Assembly (NCBI GenBank): GCA_014381465.1
Contig: JACNLP010000047.1
Location: 1 to 42,806 of the forward strand
Source: Flavobacteriales bacterium
GTDB lineage: Bacteria > Bacteroidota > Bacteroidia > Flavobacteriales > BACL11
Length of the DNA: 42,806 nt
Direction of reading: 5' to 3'
Of this stretch, positions 8,474 through 16,378 are shown piece after piece. Position numbers and translations under genes: made by a program. The notes beneath the pieces were generated by a model. It did not search any database, was not told where the DNA came from, and saw only the letters and a list, made by a program, of their open reading frames with translations. Position 1 is the first letter of the stretch; every line of letters begins with the position of its first letter.

Positions 8474-8682
8474 AATATGATGTCAATATTTTTTAATTTT
8501 CCAAAAGGAATTGTTTCTAAGACGGTCATTATCAAACTTGTATATTCTTCTAGATTACTTTTTTTAATTCCAGATTTTTGTTGGTCCAACCTGAAATAAG
8601 CACGCAAAGTCATGTCCTTATCTCTTATTTGTACAAAATCAGGAATTTTACCAGTTCCTTTTATTTTTAAAATATAAGCCAT
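8470..8682 (-). CDS. Small conserved protein upstream of ftsE
   Basis: The gene encodes 70 residues with no signal peptide or membrane helix and a mixed charged composition. The start MAYILKIKGTGKIPDFVQIRDKD and the end FGKLKNIDIIL look like a compact beta-rich domain. I recall similar short proteins beside ftsE in other flavobacteria, sometimes carrying a doubtful 'fructose-6-phosphate aldolase' label. That label is not supported by the size or by any catalytic motif here. A -7 box TACTTTG lies 16 bases upstream, and the 4-base overlap with ftsE suggests coupling. Function unknown. Confidence 0.8.
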   Translation of the reverse strand: MAYILKIKGTGKIPDFVQIRDKDMTLRAYFRLDQQKSGIKKSNLEEYTSLIMTVLETIPFGKLKNIDIIL

Positions 8683-8698
8683 TAAAATTTAGTAAATG

Positions 8699-8705
8699 CA
8701 AAGTA
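8699..8705 (-). promoter_or_regulatory. -7 box of the small gene-ftsE-glycosyltransferase operon
   Basis: The minus strand shows TACTTTG, then about 16 bases to the ATG at 8682. It fits TAnnTTTG and the short leaders common in Bacteroidota. No clear -33 TTTG was found at 19-21 bases. Confidence 0.5.
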
Positions 8706-8750
8706 AAGAAATTATTACATTTGTAAGAATGTAATTTTACTCGAATTGTT

Positions 8751-8802
8751 AGCTATGTATGTTGAAAACTTATGATTGCAGCTATGTTTGTTAGATACTT
8801 AT
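8751..8802 (+). repeat. Imperfect 23-bp direct repeat upstream of the TPR gene
   Basis: The 23-base stretches at 8751-8773 (AGCTATGTATGTTGAAAACT...) and 8780-8802 (AGCTATGTTTGTTAGATACT...) agree at 19 of 23 positions. They are offset by 29 bases, in the divergent promoter region between the ftsE operon and the TPR gene. They could be two binding sites for one regulator, or a chance local duplication. A candidate promoter, TTTG (8787-8790)-N18-TATTTTTA (8809-8816), overlaps the second copy. Confidence 0.55.
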
Positions 8803-8836
8803 ATTTTCTATTTTTAATTTTGTTATTTTAAACTAA

Positions 8837-11800
8837 ATGATTAAAAAATTAATTTTCGTATTTACTTTCTTTTTACTCTCCTTTTCTCTTACTGCACAAA
8901 GTAAAAAACAAAGTGTATACCTGCAGGCACAGCAACTTTTTCAAGCTGAAAAGTACGGATTGGCACAAAATTTATTTCAGCAAATTTACACGGATGAATC
9001 TGCTTTAGAATTCCAAAAAGAAGATGCTCTTTTTCATATTGCAGTTTGCTCAAAACATTTATTTAATGAGGATACAAAATTTTGGTTTGATGAATTTTTA
9101 AGCAACTACCCTTATTCGGAAAAAACAAAAGCAGCAAATTATGAGTTGGCTTTGTTTTATTATCGGCAAAAATCGTATCTGCAAAGTATCACATACTTTT
9201 TAAAATCTGAGAGGAAAAATACCGAATATAATTTTAAATTGGCATATTCTTATTTTCTGCTCGATTCTTTAGAATCCTCCAAATATTATTTTTCCAAACT
9301 ATTAAATACAGACTCAAAATATGCAGCTTCCTCACAGTATTTTTATGCTCACATTGCCTACAAACAAAAGCATTACAAAACGGCTCTTTCTCATTTTCAG
9401 CAGTTAAAAGAGGATAAAAACTTTTCTTCCATTGCACCTTATTATATAAGTCAAATTTACTTTTTACAAAACAGATTTGATGATTTGATTACTTACGCCA
9501 AACCCATGCTAGAAAAGGTGATTTCATCTAGAGAAGCAGAGCTAAATAGAATTATTGCAGAGGCATATTATAGAAAAGAAGAGTTTGTAAAAGCGGTAGC
9601 ATATTTTGAAATTTTCTTTGAAAAATCTAAAAAATATTCTCCTTTGGATAAGTTGCAAATAGGGCATGCTTACCACAATATTCAGGACTATGAAAATGCA
9701 ATAAGATATTTAGAGCCACTTGATTTTTCTGAAGATAGTACAAAGCAATTTGTTGCTTATTATTTAGCAAATAGTTATCTAAATATTAATGAAAAAACTT
9801 ATGCTATATCTTCTTTTAAAAAGGCGTCAGAATACGGTTATAATCCTGCAATGCAAGAGGATGCTTATTTTAATTACGCTAAACTTTCCTCTGAATTAGA
9901 TCTTCCTTTCGAAAATGTTTTGGATGTATTGCAGAAATATTTAATCAATTTTGAGAATACCGAAAATAAAAAAGTCATTAATAATTTAATAATTAATGCT
10001 TTTCAAAATACCAGCCGATATGAGCAAGCATTTGAGCAATTAAAAGAGGTGGAATTTCCAACAATAGTGCAGAAATCTGCTATGCAAAGGTTGTCCTTTT
10101 TTATTGGTGTAAAGGAATTTAATAATGAAAATTATTCTCAAGCAATTTCACTTTTTGAATTCTCTAATCAGCATAAAATAAATGAGGAAATGTTTGCTAT
10201 GAGCACTTATTGGCTGGCTAATTGCTACTTTAATATTTCAGATTTTAGAACATCTGCCGATTTGTATAATGAGTATCTTTTAACATCTCTTTCCTCTACT
10301 ATTAATTTTGCACAATACAATTTGGGATATGCTTATTTCCAGCAAAATGATTTTAAAAATGCAAAAAAATCTTTTAGGAAATTTACAAAATTATCTAAGG
10401 ATTCCATAAGGTTGAATGATGCTTACCTTAGAACGGCTGATTGTTATTTTATGCTTTCGGACTTTAGAATGGCGGAAAAAAATTATGAACTTGCTATCAA
10501 TTACGATTTGTTTGATACAGATTACGCCATTTACAATCGTTCTGTTTGTTTGGGGCTTATTGGTAAAAGCTCTGACAAAGTAAAACTGCTGAAACAATTG
10601 GAGAAAAATTACAAATGGTCTGCCTATTATGATGATGCATTGCTTGATTTGGCAGTTTATTATAAAAATAAAAATCAAACAAATTTATCCATCTCCTATT
10701 ATGATACTTTGCTTGCATTCACTTCAGAAATTGAGCTAAAAGCAAAAGTGCATCTAAGCAAAGGGATGATTTATTTTAATGCTAATAAAATTGATAATGC
10801 AATTGCTTCTTTTCTTATTGTTATAAATGAGTATGCAAAAACTACTTATTTCAAAGAGGCACTCTCTGGCCTTAGAGCCGCCTATGCAAGTGTTGCAAAA
10901 GTGGATGAATATTTGAATATTGTAAACTCTTTACCTCAAGTAAATATAAGTCGTTCCGAGCAAGATTCTTTGACTTATAACACTGCTTTTATGAAATTTG
11001 CAGAGGGAGATTATCAGGTGGCTAAAACAACATTTTTGCAGTACTTGAATAATTTTAAGAATGGTATTTTTTCGGTGGACGCTCATTATTATTTAGCAGA
11101 AAGCTGCATTAAAGTAAAAGATTCCACTTATACATTAAATCATTTCCAAAAAGTAATTGACTTAAATGATAAATATTTGGAACCCTCTTATTTATATTTG
11201 GCAAGGCATTATTTCTCAAATAATGACTATAAAAATTCAAATAAAAGTTATTTGAATTTAGAAAAAATTGCCACCAATAATAGCGTAAAAAGAGAAGCAA
11301 TTATTCGCCTTATGCTTGGTTTTGAATCAGAAGAAAATGAGCAATCCGATTTGTATGCTAGCAAAGTTTTATCCTTAGACAAGATAGATGATTTACTTAA
11401 AAACAGGGCAAGTATTATTTTAGCTCGTTCTTTTTTCGATAATGGCAATTTCCAAAAAGCAGAAAAAACTTTTTTCACATTAAGTAAAAATGCAACAGAT
11501 AAGGTTGGGGCAGAGGCAACATATATGATGGCTTACCTTCAATTTTTGAATGATAGCCTGGAAATGTCTGAAGAGATAATTTACCAATTAGCGAATAATT
11601 TTACAGCTGATTATTGGATTGCAAATGGCTTTATTTTGCTCTCGGATATTTATATTCAAAAGGGAAATGATTTTCAGGCAAAGGCAACTTTGGAATCTGT
11701 AATTGAGAATTATGATGGTGAAGATTTGCTTATTGTTGCCAGAAAAAAATACGAAAACATTTTAGAATCAGAAATTGTTGATACTACACTAATACAAGAA

Positions 11801-11908
11801 GCAGAAACTTACATTAATATTTTTGATGAAGAAATTGATTATGAAGTACTTTTTCAGGAAGAAATAGACACAACTGAAATTCCAAAAACGATAGAAAATG
11901 AAGAATAA
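8837..11908 (+). CDS. Large secreted tetratricopeptide-repeat protein
   Basis: The 1023 residues begin with a signal peptide (MIKKLIFVFTFFLLSFSLTAQ, cleavage probably after SLTA) and no lipobox cysteine, so the mature protein is expected in the periplasm. The rest is almost entirely helical TPR-like repeats, for example AQQLFQAEKYGLAQNLFQQIY, YYRKEEFVKAVAYFEIFFEKS, YWLANCYFNISDFRTSADLYNEYL and HYYLAESCIKVKDSTYTLNHFQKVI. The last 40 residues are acidic. It overlaps the following beta-barrel gene by 11 bases, implying co-translation and a shared job at the outer membrane. It resembles TPR proteins found near ftsE in other flavobacteria. It is not a clear match to the gliding lipoprotein SprE, which has a lipobox. 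Function unknown; a scaffold for envelope assembly is a guess. Confidence 0.85.
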   Translation: MIKKLIFVFTFFLLSFSLTAQSKKQSVYLQAQQLFQAEKYGLAQNLFQQIYTDESALEFQKEDALFHIAVCSKHLFNEDTKFWFDEFLSNYPYSEKTKAANYELALFYYRQKSYLQSITYFLKSERKNTEYNFKLAYSYFLLDSLESSKYYFSKLLNTDSKYAASSQYFYAHIAYKQKHYKTALSHFQQLKEDKNFSSIAPYYISQIYFLQNRFDDLITYAKPMLEKVISSREAELNRIIAEAYYRKEEFVKAVAYFEIFFEKSKKYSPLDKLQIGHAYHNIQDYENAIRYLEPLDFSEDSTKQFVAYYLANSYLNINEKTYAISSFKKASEYGYNPAMQEDAYFNYAKLSSELDLPFENVLDVLQKYLINFENTENKKVINNLIINAFQNTSRYEQAFEQLKEVEFPTIVQKSAMQRLSFFIGVKEFNNENYSQAISLFEFSNQHKINEEMFAMSTYWLANCYFNISDFRTSADLYNEYLLTSLSSTINFAQYNLGYAYFQQNDFKNAKKSFRKFTKLSKDSIRLNDAYLRTADCYFMLSDFRMAEKNYELAINYDLFDTDYAIYNRSVCLGLIGKSSDKVKLLKQLEKNYKWSAYYDDALLDLAVYYKNKNQTNLSISYYDTLLAFTSEIELKAKVHLSKGMIYFNANKIDNAIASFLIVINEYAKTTYFKEALSGLRAAYASVAKVDEYLNIVNSLPQVNISRSEQDSLTYNTAFMKFAEGDYQVAKTTFLQYLNNFKNGIFSVDAHYYLAESCIKVKDSTYTLNHFQKVIDLNDKYLEPSYLYLARHYFSNNDYKNSNKSYLNLEKIATNNSVKREAIIRLMLGFESEENEQSDLYASKVLSLDKIDDLLKNRASIILARSFFDNGNFQKAEKTFFTLSKNATDKVGAEATYMMAYLQFLNDSLEMSEEIIYQLANNFTADYWIANGFILLSDIYIQKGNDFQAKATLESVIENYDGEDLLIVARKKYENILESEIVDTTLIQEAETYINIFDEEIDYEVLFQEEIDTTEIPKTIENEE

Positions 11909-13622
11909 ATTCTTATTAATAAGCGCGACTTTCCTTTGTGCCTTCAATGTTAATGCACAAGATATAAAAGCGACAGAAGTTAGAGTAACCGAGCAGTTTA
12001 TTCCGGCTATTCCAGAGGCAAGTAAGTTAAACGAGCAAGCTACTTTTTCTGATACCATAAAAGTGGATAAAACTCAAAAATATGCTATTTCCCAGCATAG
12101 CTTAAAGGCCGACTATAAAACGCGCCCACTTAAAGCTGCCAAAGTAAAAGCAGAAACCATTCCAAAATTGTATGGCAGCAAAGTATCTATTGGTTTTGGG
12201 GATAATTGGAATACAAGAGCAACTATTGCACACAATAGCAGTCGCTCCAAAACTTTAAATTATGGACTTTTGCTAAATCATTTTTCAAATAAATACAAAT
12301 TACCATTAAATTATACAGTAAGTGGGCTCTACCCACATATAAGTAATAGCTCCTATTTAGCACAAAATAGCAAAAACAACATGCATTTGTATGCGAAAAA
12401 AATAAAAGGAGATTATATTTTCTTAGCGAATATAGATTATGACAGAAGAACTGCTGTTTGGTTTCCTGAAGATATTAATGAAATCTTAAAAAATTATAGA
12501 AATCGTTTTGCTTATACCAAATTTTCTATTTCGGCTATTAGTAAAGAAAACACTTCTAATAAAATGATTAGAAATGCAACTTTCTTTCTTTCTGATTTGA
12601 ATGAAATGTCAGAAAATCAAATTCATTTGAGTACGAATTTAAGTAAAACGATAAATGGATTTCCAATAAATTTGGAAATTGAATTAAACGATTATTTGAA
12701 TTATAATAATTCTGATTCAAGATTTGAAAGTGCTGATGTAAAATCTTTGCATTTTTCTCCTTCAACTTCCATTACAAAATTTGGTTTGGATTTTAATTTA
12801 GGATTGGCATTGCTTTATTTTACGGATGATACGCCCTTTGAAATATTTCCGCAAATAAAAATAACAAAGGAACTTGTGAAAGATGTGCTGTTGGTTTATG
12901 GTGGTATTCGCCATAGTCAGCAAAGGCATACTATTAAATCTCTTTCTGATGAGAATCCTTATATACATTCATATGGGACTAATCAATCTATTTTGGGTGC
13001 TAGTAGTAATGGTTATTTATTGCAAGATTTAAGAACAACTGATACAGATGAATTATATGTAGCAATGAGAAATGTATTAGGTAAAGATGAAGTTTTTAAT
13101 GGCGGCATTGCTTGTGGCAGGGTTGTAAATTTTGCTCATTTTGTCAGAAATTATTCTCCTAATTATAACAGATTTTCCATAGGATATGAAGATGTTTGGC
13201 AATTGCATATTAATGCTAATTATGATAAAAAAATCAATAATATTATAAGTTTAAATGCAAATGCTGATTATTATAATTGGGATAAGGAAGTTTATCATAA
13301 ACCAAATTTTACTTGTAAATTAAGTGCTCCAATTAATTTAAGAGATAAGATTAAAGTTGCTCCATCATTAAGCTACATGAGTATGCGTTTTTCAATGCAA
13401 GAGTTTAATGGAGTTAATCATGTCCCATTACCTTCACCAGATAATGGAGTGTCAGAACTTCCTGCCCAATTTCATTTCAATTTAGGACTGCAGTACAACT
13501 ACTCCAAAATACTATCGGCATACTTGCAATTGAATAACCTAACCAACTCCAAAAAAGAACTTTTTAGTGGCTATCAGGAAATTGGTTTTAATGGCGTTTT
13601 TGGGCTGAGTTACGCTTTTTAA
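11898..13622 (+). CDS. Outer-membrane beta-barrel protein (TonB-receptor-like barrel without plug)
   Basis: The 574 residues begin with a signal peptide (MKNKFLLISATFLCAFNVNAQ). A short linker follows (about 22-90), then many alternating hydrophobic/polar strands with aromatic ends, such as LNYGLLLNHFSNKYKLPLNYTVSGLY, ISLNANADYYNWDKEVYHK and FHFNLGLQYNYSKILSAYLQLNNLTNSKKELFSGYQEIGFNGVFGLSYAF. The final residue is phenylalanine, the usual outer-membrane barrel C-terminus recognised by Bam. A plug domain and obvious TonB box are not visible, so active uptake as a TonB receptor is doubtful. The gene overlaps the TPR gene by 11 bases. Family and cargo unknown. Confidence 0.82.
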   Translation: MKNKFLLISATFLCAFNVNAQDIKATEVRVTEQFIPAIPEASKLNEQATFSDTIKVDKTQKYAISQHSLKADYKTRPLKAAKVKAETIPKLYGSKVSIGFGDNWNTRATIAHNSSRSKTLNYGLLLNHFSNKYKLPLNYTVSGLYPHISNSSYLAQNSKNNMHLYAKKIKGDYIFLANIDYDRRTAVWFPEDINEILKNYRNRFAYTKFSISAISKENTSNKMIRNATFFLSDLNEMSENQIHLSTNLSKTINGFPINLEIELNDYLNYNNSDSRFESADVKSLHFSPSTSITKFGLDFNLGLALLYFTDDTPFEIFPQIKITKELVKDVLLVYGGIRHSQQRHTIKSLSDENPYIHSYGTNQSILGASSNGYLLQDLRTTDTDELYVAMRNVLGKDEVFNGGIACGRVVNFAHFVRNYSPNYNRFSIGYEDVWQLHINANYDKKINNIISLNANADYYNWDKEVYHKPNFTCKLSAPINLRDKIKVAPSLSYMSMRFSMQEFNGVNHVPLPSPDNGVSELPAQFHFNLGLQYNYSKILSAYLQLNNLTNSKKELFSGYQEIGFNGVFGLSYAF

Positions 13623-13645
13623 CTCACTTTTACTAGAAGGGTAAG

Positions 13646-13771
13646 CTATTTTATTTCTCTTATGTTAATATAATTTACAGCATTTGCTCTATCAATAATC
13701 TCAAGTTGCACTTCTTGGGCATTAAAAATATTAGAAACGCAAAGCAGAATTAAAAATAAGCCGAATAGTTT
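13646..13771 (-). pseudogene. Decayed start of a secreted protein (signal-peptide fragment)
   Basis: On the minus strand, bases 13771-13649 translate as KLFGLFLILLCVSNIFNAQ followed by EVQLEIIDRANAVNYINIREIK and a TAG stop. This is a convincing signal peptide with a Bacteroidota-style ...NAQ cleavage site and 22 more residues. There is no start codon: the codon directly before it is TAA (13774-13772). It was not in the ORF track. The reading is a broken gene remnant between two plus-strand genes; a sequencing error hiding a real start is the alternative. It occupies most of the 245-base gap 13623-13867. Confidence 0.55.
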
Positions 13772-13851
13772 TTAAAGCAAAATGGTTTTAGTTAAGGCTG
13801 GTAATTTTTAAAAAATAAAGAGGGGAAATGAAATTTTGATAAGCCTTTTTG

Positions 13852-13858
13852 TATCTTG
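13852..13858 (+). promoter_or_regulatory. -7 box before the MacB-like permease gene
   Basis: TATCTTG followed by CG lies 9 bases before the ATG at 13868. It resembles the frequent TATCTTTGC box of this phylum with one T missing. It places transcription start almost at the ATG and so supports 13868 rather than the upstream TTG (13856) as the start. Confidence 0.5.
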
Positions 13859-13867
13859 CGATTGACT

Positions 13868-15103
13868 ATGCAAGTATATTTTGAAAACATAAAAATTGCC
13901 ATTCAGGCCATTAAGCATAACCTGCTGAGAAGCATACTCACCATTCTTATTATTGCAATAGGAATCATGGCTTTGGTGGGGATACTCACTGCTATTGAAT
14001 CCATTAAAGGCTCCATATCTGATAATTTTACATCTATGGGGGCGAATACTTTTACTATTAAAAATGCTGGAATGAACATTCGAATTGGGAAAGATGGCGA
14101 AAAGCCCAAAAACTATCCGCCAATAAAATACCGAGATGCAGTTAGTTTTAAGGAAAAATATGAATTTGCTTCCAAAGTTTCCATTTCCTCTTGGGTGGCT
14201 GGGGCAGCAACAGTAAAATACGAAAGCCGAAAAAGTGACCCCAATATAAGCGTATGGGGAACGGATGAAAACTACCTTTTTACTTCTGGCTATGAACTAA
14301 CAGAGGGAAGAAACTTTTCAATTGATGAAATAAATTTTGGTAGAAATGTGATTATTATTGGTAAGGAAGTAAAGGACAAAATTTTTCCTAATATCAGTGC
14401 GGTGGGCAAAACCATTACTGGAGGGAATTTGAAATTCAAAGTAATTGGTGTATTGGCAGAAAAAGGTTCAGCCATGGGTTTTGGGGGTGATAAAACCGTG
14501 CTTGTTCCTATTACTTATGCAAAGCAATTTTTTAGCAGAAGTAATCAATCCTACACCATTAGTGTAATGTGTTCCAAAATAGAAGAATTAGACCCAGCAA
14601 TCGGAAAAGCCATAGCACAATTTAGAAGCGTTCGGAAATTAAAGCCCATTCAAGAAGATAATTTTACCATTGTAAAAAGTGATAACTTGGCCAATATGCT
14701 TATTGAAAATATTAAGTATGTAACCATGTCAGCAACCCTTATTGGTATTATTACTTTGCTTGGAGCAGCCATAGGGCTTATGAATATAATGCTTGTTTCT
14801 GTAACCGAGAGAACCAAAGAAATCGGCACCAGAAAAGCAATGGGCGCAACCGCCAATTTAATAAGAGATCAGTTTTTAACGGAAGCTATTTTGGTTTGTC
14901 AAATAGGAGGACTAGTAGGAATTATTCTAGGCGTACTTGTAGGGAACTTAACATCCTCTTTTATTGGTGGTGTTTTTGTAATTCCTTGGCTTTGGATATT
15001 TTCAGGAATATCGCTTTGTATTATGGTTGGAGTTGTAGCTGGAATTTTTCCTGCCCTACAAGCTGCTAAGCTCGACCCTATTGAAGCTCTCCGTTACGAA
15101 TAA
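13868..15103 (+). CDS. MacB/FtsX-family ABC transporter permease
   Basis: This inner-membrane permease belongs to the type VII ABC exporter/mechanotransmission superfamily (MacB, LolC/E, FtsX). From ATG 13868 it has 411 residues; the track's start 13856 is a TTG lying inside the -7 box, so I reject it. There is one N-terminal helix (about 20-42, [18 protein letters not shown]). A large periplasmic MacB_PCD domain follows (about 45-265), then three C-terminal helices beginning [24 protein letters not shown], with the family motif [16 protein letters not shown]. It ends [13 protein letters not shown], also a family hallmark. No ATPase gene is adjacent on this strand. Substrate unknown. Confidence 0.9.
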   Translation: MQVYFENIKIAIQAIKHNLLRSILTILIIAIGIMALVGILTAIESIKGSISDNFTSMGANTFTIKNAGMNIRIGKDGEKPKNYPPIKYRDAVSFKEKYEFASKVSISSWVAGAATVKYESRKSDPNISVWGTDENYLFTSGYELTEGRNFSIDEINFGRNVIIIGKEVKDKIFPNISAVGKTITGGNLKFKVIGVLAEKGSAMGFGGDKTVLVPITYAKQFFSRSNQSYTISVMCSKIEELDPAIGKAIAQFRSVRKLKPIQEDNFTIVKSDNLANMLIENIKYVTMSATLIGIITLLGAAIGLMNIMLVSVTERTKEIGTRKAMGATANLIRDQFLTEAILVCQIGGLVGIILGVLVGNLTSSFIGGVFVIPWLWIFSGISLCIMVGVVAGIFPALQAAKLDPIEALRYE

Positions 15104-15120
15104 AAAAAATATAAGAAAAG

Positions 15121-15147
15121 AAAACCATGCCTTTTGGTGGGGTTTTT
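15121..15147 (+). terminator. Weak terminator after the permease gene
   Basis: AAAACC...GGTTTT can form a six-pair stem with a 14-base loop, followed by a run of T. It merges directly into the TATTTTTG -7 box of tatA, so the T-run serves both. The stem is A/T rich and therefore weak. Confidence 0.35.
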
Positions 15148-15148
15148 T

Positions 15149-15156
15149 TATTTTTG
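15149..15156 (+). promoter_or_regulatory. -7 box of the tatA operon
   Basis: TATTTTTG, an exact TAnnTTTG, ends 4 bases before the ATG at 15161, so the mRNA is probably leaderless or nearly so. This fixes the tatA start and rules out the ORF-track start at 15134, which would lie upstream of the promoter. ATG, not TTG, stands at the -33 spacing. Confidence 0.55.
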
Positions 15157-15160
15157 CGCC

Positions 15161-15361
15161 ATGTTGTTATTTATAGGAGGTCCTGAGATATTTATTATTC
15201 TACTTTTTGTGGTGCTGTTTTTTGGTGCCAACAAAATTCCTGAACTAGCTAGAGGGCTTGGTAAAGCTATGCGAGAGTTAAAAGATGCTTCAAATGAAAT
15301 TAAAAAAGATATTCGCGATAGCACCAATAAACTAAAAGATGATTTTGATTTAGACAAATAA
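15161..15361 (+). CDS. tatA: Sec-independent translocase subunit TatA/TatB family
   Basis: TatA oligomers form the passage for folded proteins across the inner membrane together with TatC. From ATG 15161 there are 66 residues. An N-terminal helix IFIILLFVVLFFGANKIPELARGLGKAMRE carries the FG hinge (LFFGANKIPELAR) and the start of the amphipathic helix. A charged tail EIKKDIRDSTNKLKDDFDLDK follows. The shorter start is chosen because the -7 box TATTTTTG sits at 15149-15156 and MLLFIGGPEIF is the usual family N-terminus. The stop overlaps the next gene by one base (TAATG). No tatC is in the window. Confidence 0.92.
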   Translation: MLLFIGGPEIFIILLFVVLFFGANKIPELARGLGKAMRELKDASNEIKKDIRDSTNKLKDDFDLDK

Positions 15362-16329
15362 TGATGTCAACTCTATTTTTTCTTTTTGGTTTAATATTGC
15401 TTTTCTTTGGTGGCGAACTATTAGTAAGAGGTTCTGTTTCATTGGCTTTAAAGTTAAGAATTTCAACACTTGTAGTGGGAATAACAATCGTATCGTTTGC
15501 TACTTCTGCACCCGAGTTACTAGTTAGCTTACAAGCAGCACTAAAAGGACATACAGATATTACTTTTGGAAATGTAATTGGCTCCAACATTGCTAATATC
15601 GCATTGGTTTTGGGCTTGGCAGCTATTTTCTTTCGCTTTAATATCACTTCCCAAACTAGTAAGATAAGTTATCCTGTAATGTTTTTCTCATCAGTTTTTT
15701 TTGGTTTGATTTTGTACTTCTTTAATGGAGTAACTCAGTTAGTTGGGGTTGTTTTTATATTCTTGCTTTTAGTTTTTGGTGCAATGCTTATTAGAAGTTC
15801 TAGAAAACACCATTTAAAGGCGGCAATTCAGGAAGATGAATTTTTAGAAAAAGAGAGTCGAACTCCTATTTATAAAAGTGTTTTGTATTTAGTTGTTGGT
15901 GTTGTTTTATTAAAATTTGGTGCCGACTACTTTGTAGATGGGGCAATTGCTCTGGCAAAAGTATTTAGCGTTTCCGATAGGGTAATTGCAGTTACTGTTA
16001 TTGCTATTGGCACTAGTATTCCTGAGCTTGCCACTACCGTAATTGCTGCCCTAAAAAAGGAGGAAAGTTTGGCGGTAGGGAATCTTATTGGCTCCAATAT
16101 TTTTAATATTCTGGCGGTATTAGGATTAACAGCTATTGTAAAGGATATTCCTTTAGTTGATATGCAATTATTTAAAACTGATTATGTATTTATGATGTTA
16201 ATTACTGTTCTACTTGGTTTGTTTATTTATAGTTTCTCTAAAAATAAGATATCACGCCTTGAGGGTATTATTTTCTTCCTTCTATATATTGCATATTTAG
16301 CTTATACTATTTCATTTAAGTTAATATAA
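15361..16329 (+). CDS. Calcium/sodium antiporter (CaCA, YrbG type)
   Basis: This inner-membrane exchanger swaps Ca2+ for Na+ or H+. The 322 residues contain two inverted homologous halves with the alpha-repeat motifs TSAPELLVSLQAALKGHTDITFGNVIGSNIANIALVLG and TSIPELATTVIAALKKEESLAVGNLIGSNIFNILAVLG, each with the ion-binding Glu and Asn. There are about ten membrane helices and a short charged loop near residues 140-170. The start ATG shares its A with the tatA stop; the ATG at 15364 is an equally possible start. It ends at a strong hairpin terminator. Confidence 0.93.
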   Translation: MMSTLFFLFGLILLFFGGELLVRGSVSLALKLRISTLVVGITIVSFATSAPELLVSLQAALKGHTDITFGNVIGSNIANIALVLGLAAIFFRFNITSQTSKISYPVMFFSSVFFGLILYFFNGVTQLVGVVFIFLLLVFGAMLIRSSRKHHLKAAIQEDEFLEKESRTPIYKSVLYLVVGVVLLKFGADYFVDGAIALAKVFSVSDRVIAVTVIAIGTSIPELATTVIAALKKEESLAVGNLIGSNIFNILAVLGLTAIVKDIPLVDMQLFKTDYVFMMLITVLLGLFIYSFSKNKISRLEGIIFFLLYIAYLAYTISFKLI

Positions 16330-16330
16330 A

Positions 16331-16357
16331 AAAAGCAGCCATTTCAGGGCTGCTTTT
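16331..16357. terminator. Bidirectional intrinsic terminator between the exchanger gene and glnA
   Basis: AAAAGCAGCC-ATTTCA-GGGCTGCTTTT forms a ten-pair stem with flanking A and T runs. It therefore works for both converging genes, the Ca2+/Na+ exchanger (+) and glnA (-). Confidence 0.85.
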
Positions 16358-16378
16358 AGATTATTATTAAAAATAAAA

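Noticed and set aside
13856-13867. TTG start extending the permease to 415 residues
   Set aside because: The TTG lies inside the TATCTTG promoter box; ATG 13868 gives the normal N-terminus.
15134-15160. Longer tatA start (MVGFFYFCA...)
   Set aside because: It lies upstream of the TATTTTTG box, and the family N-terminus begins at MLLFIGGPEIF.
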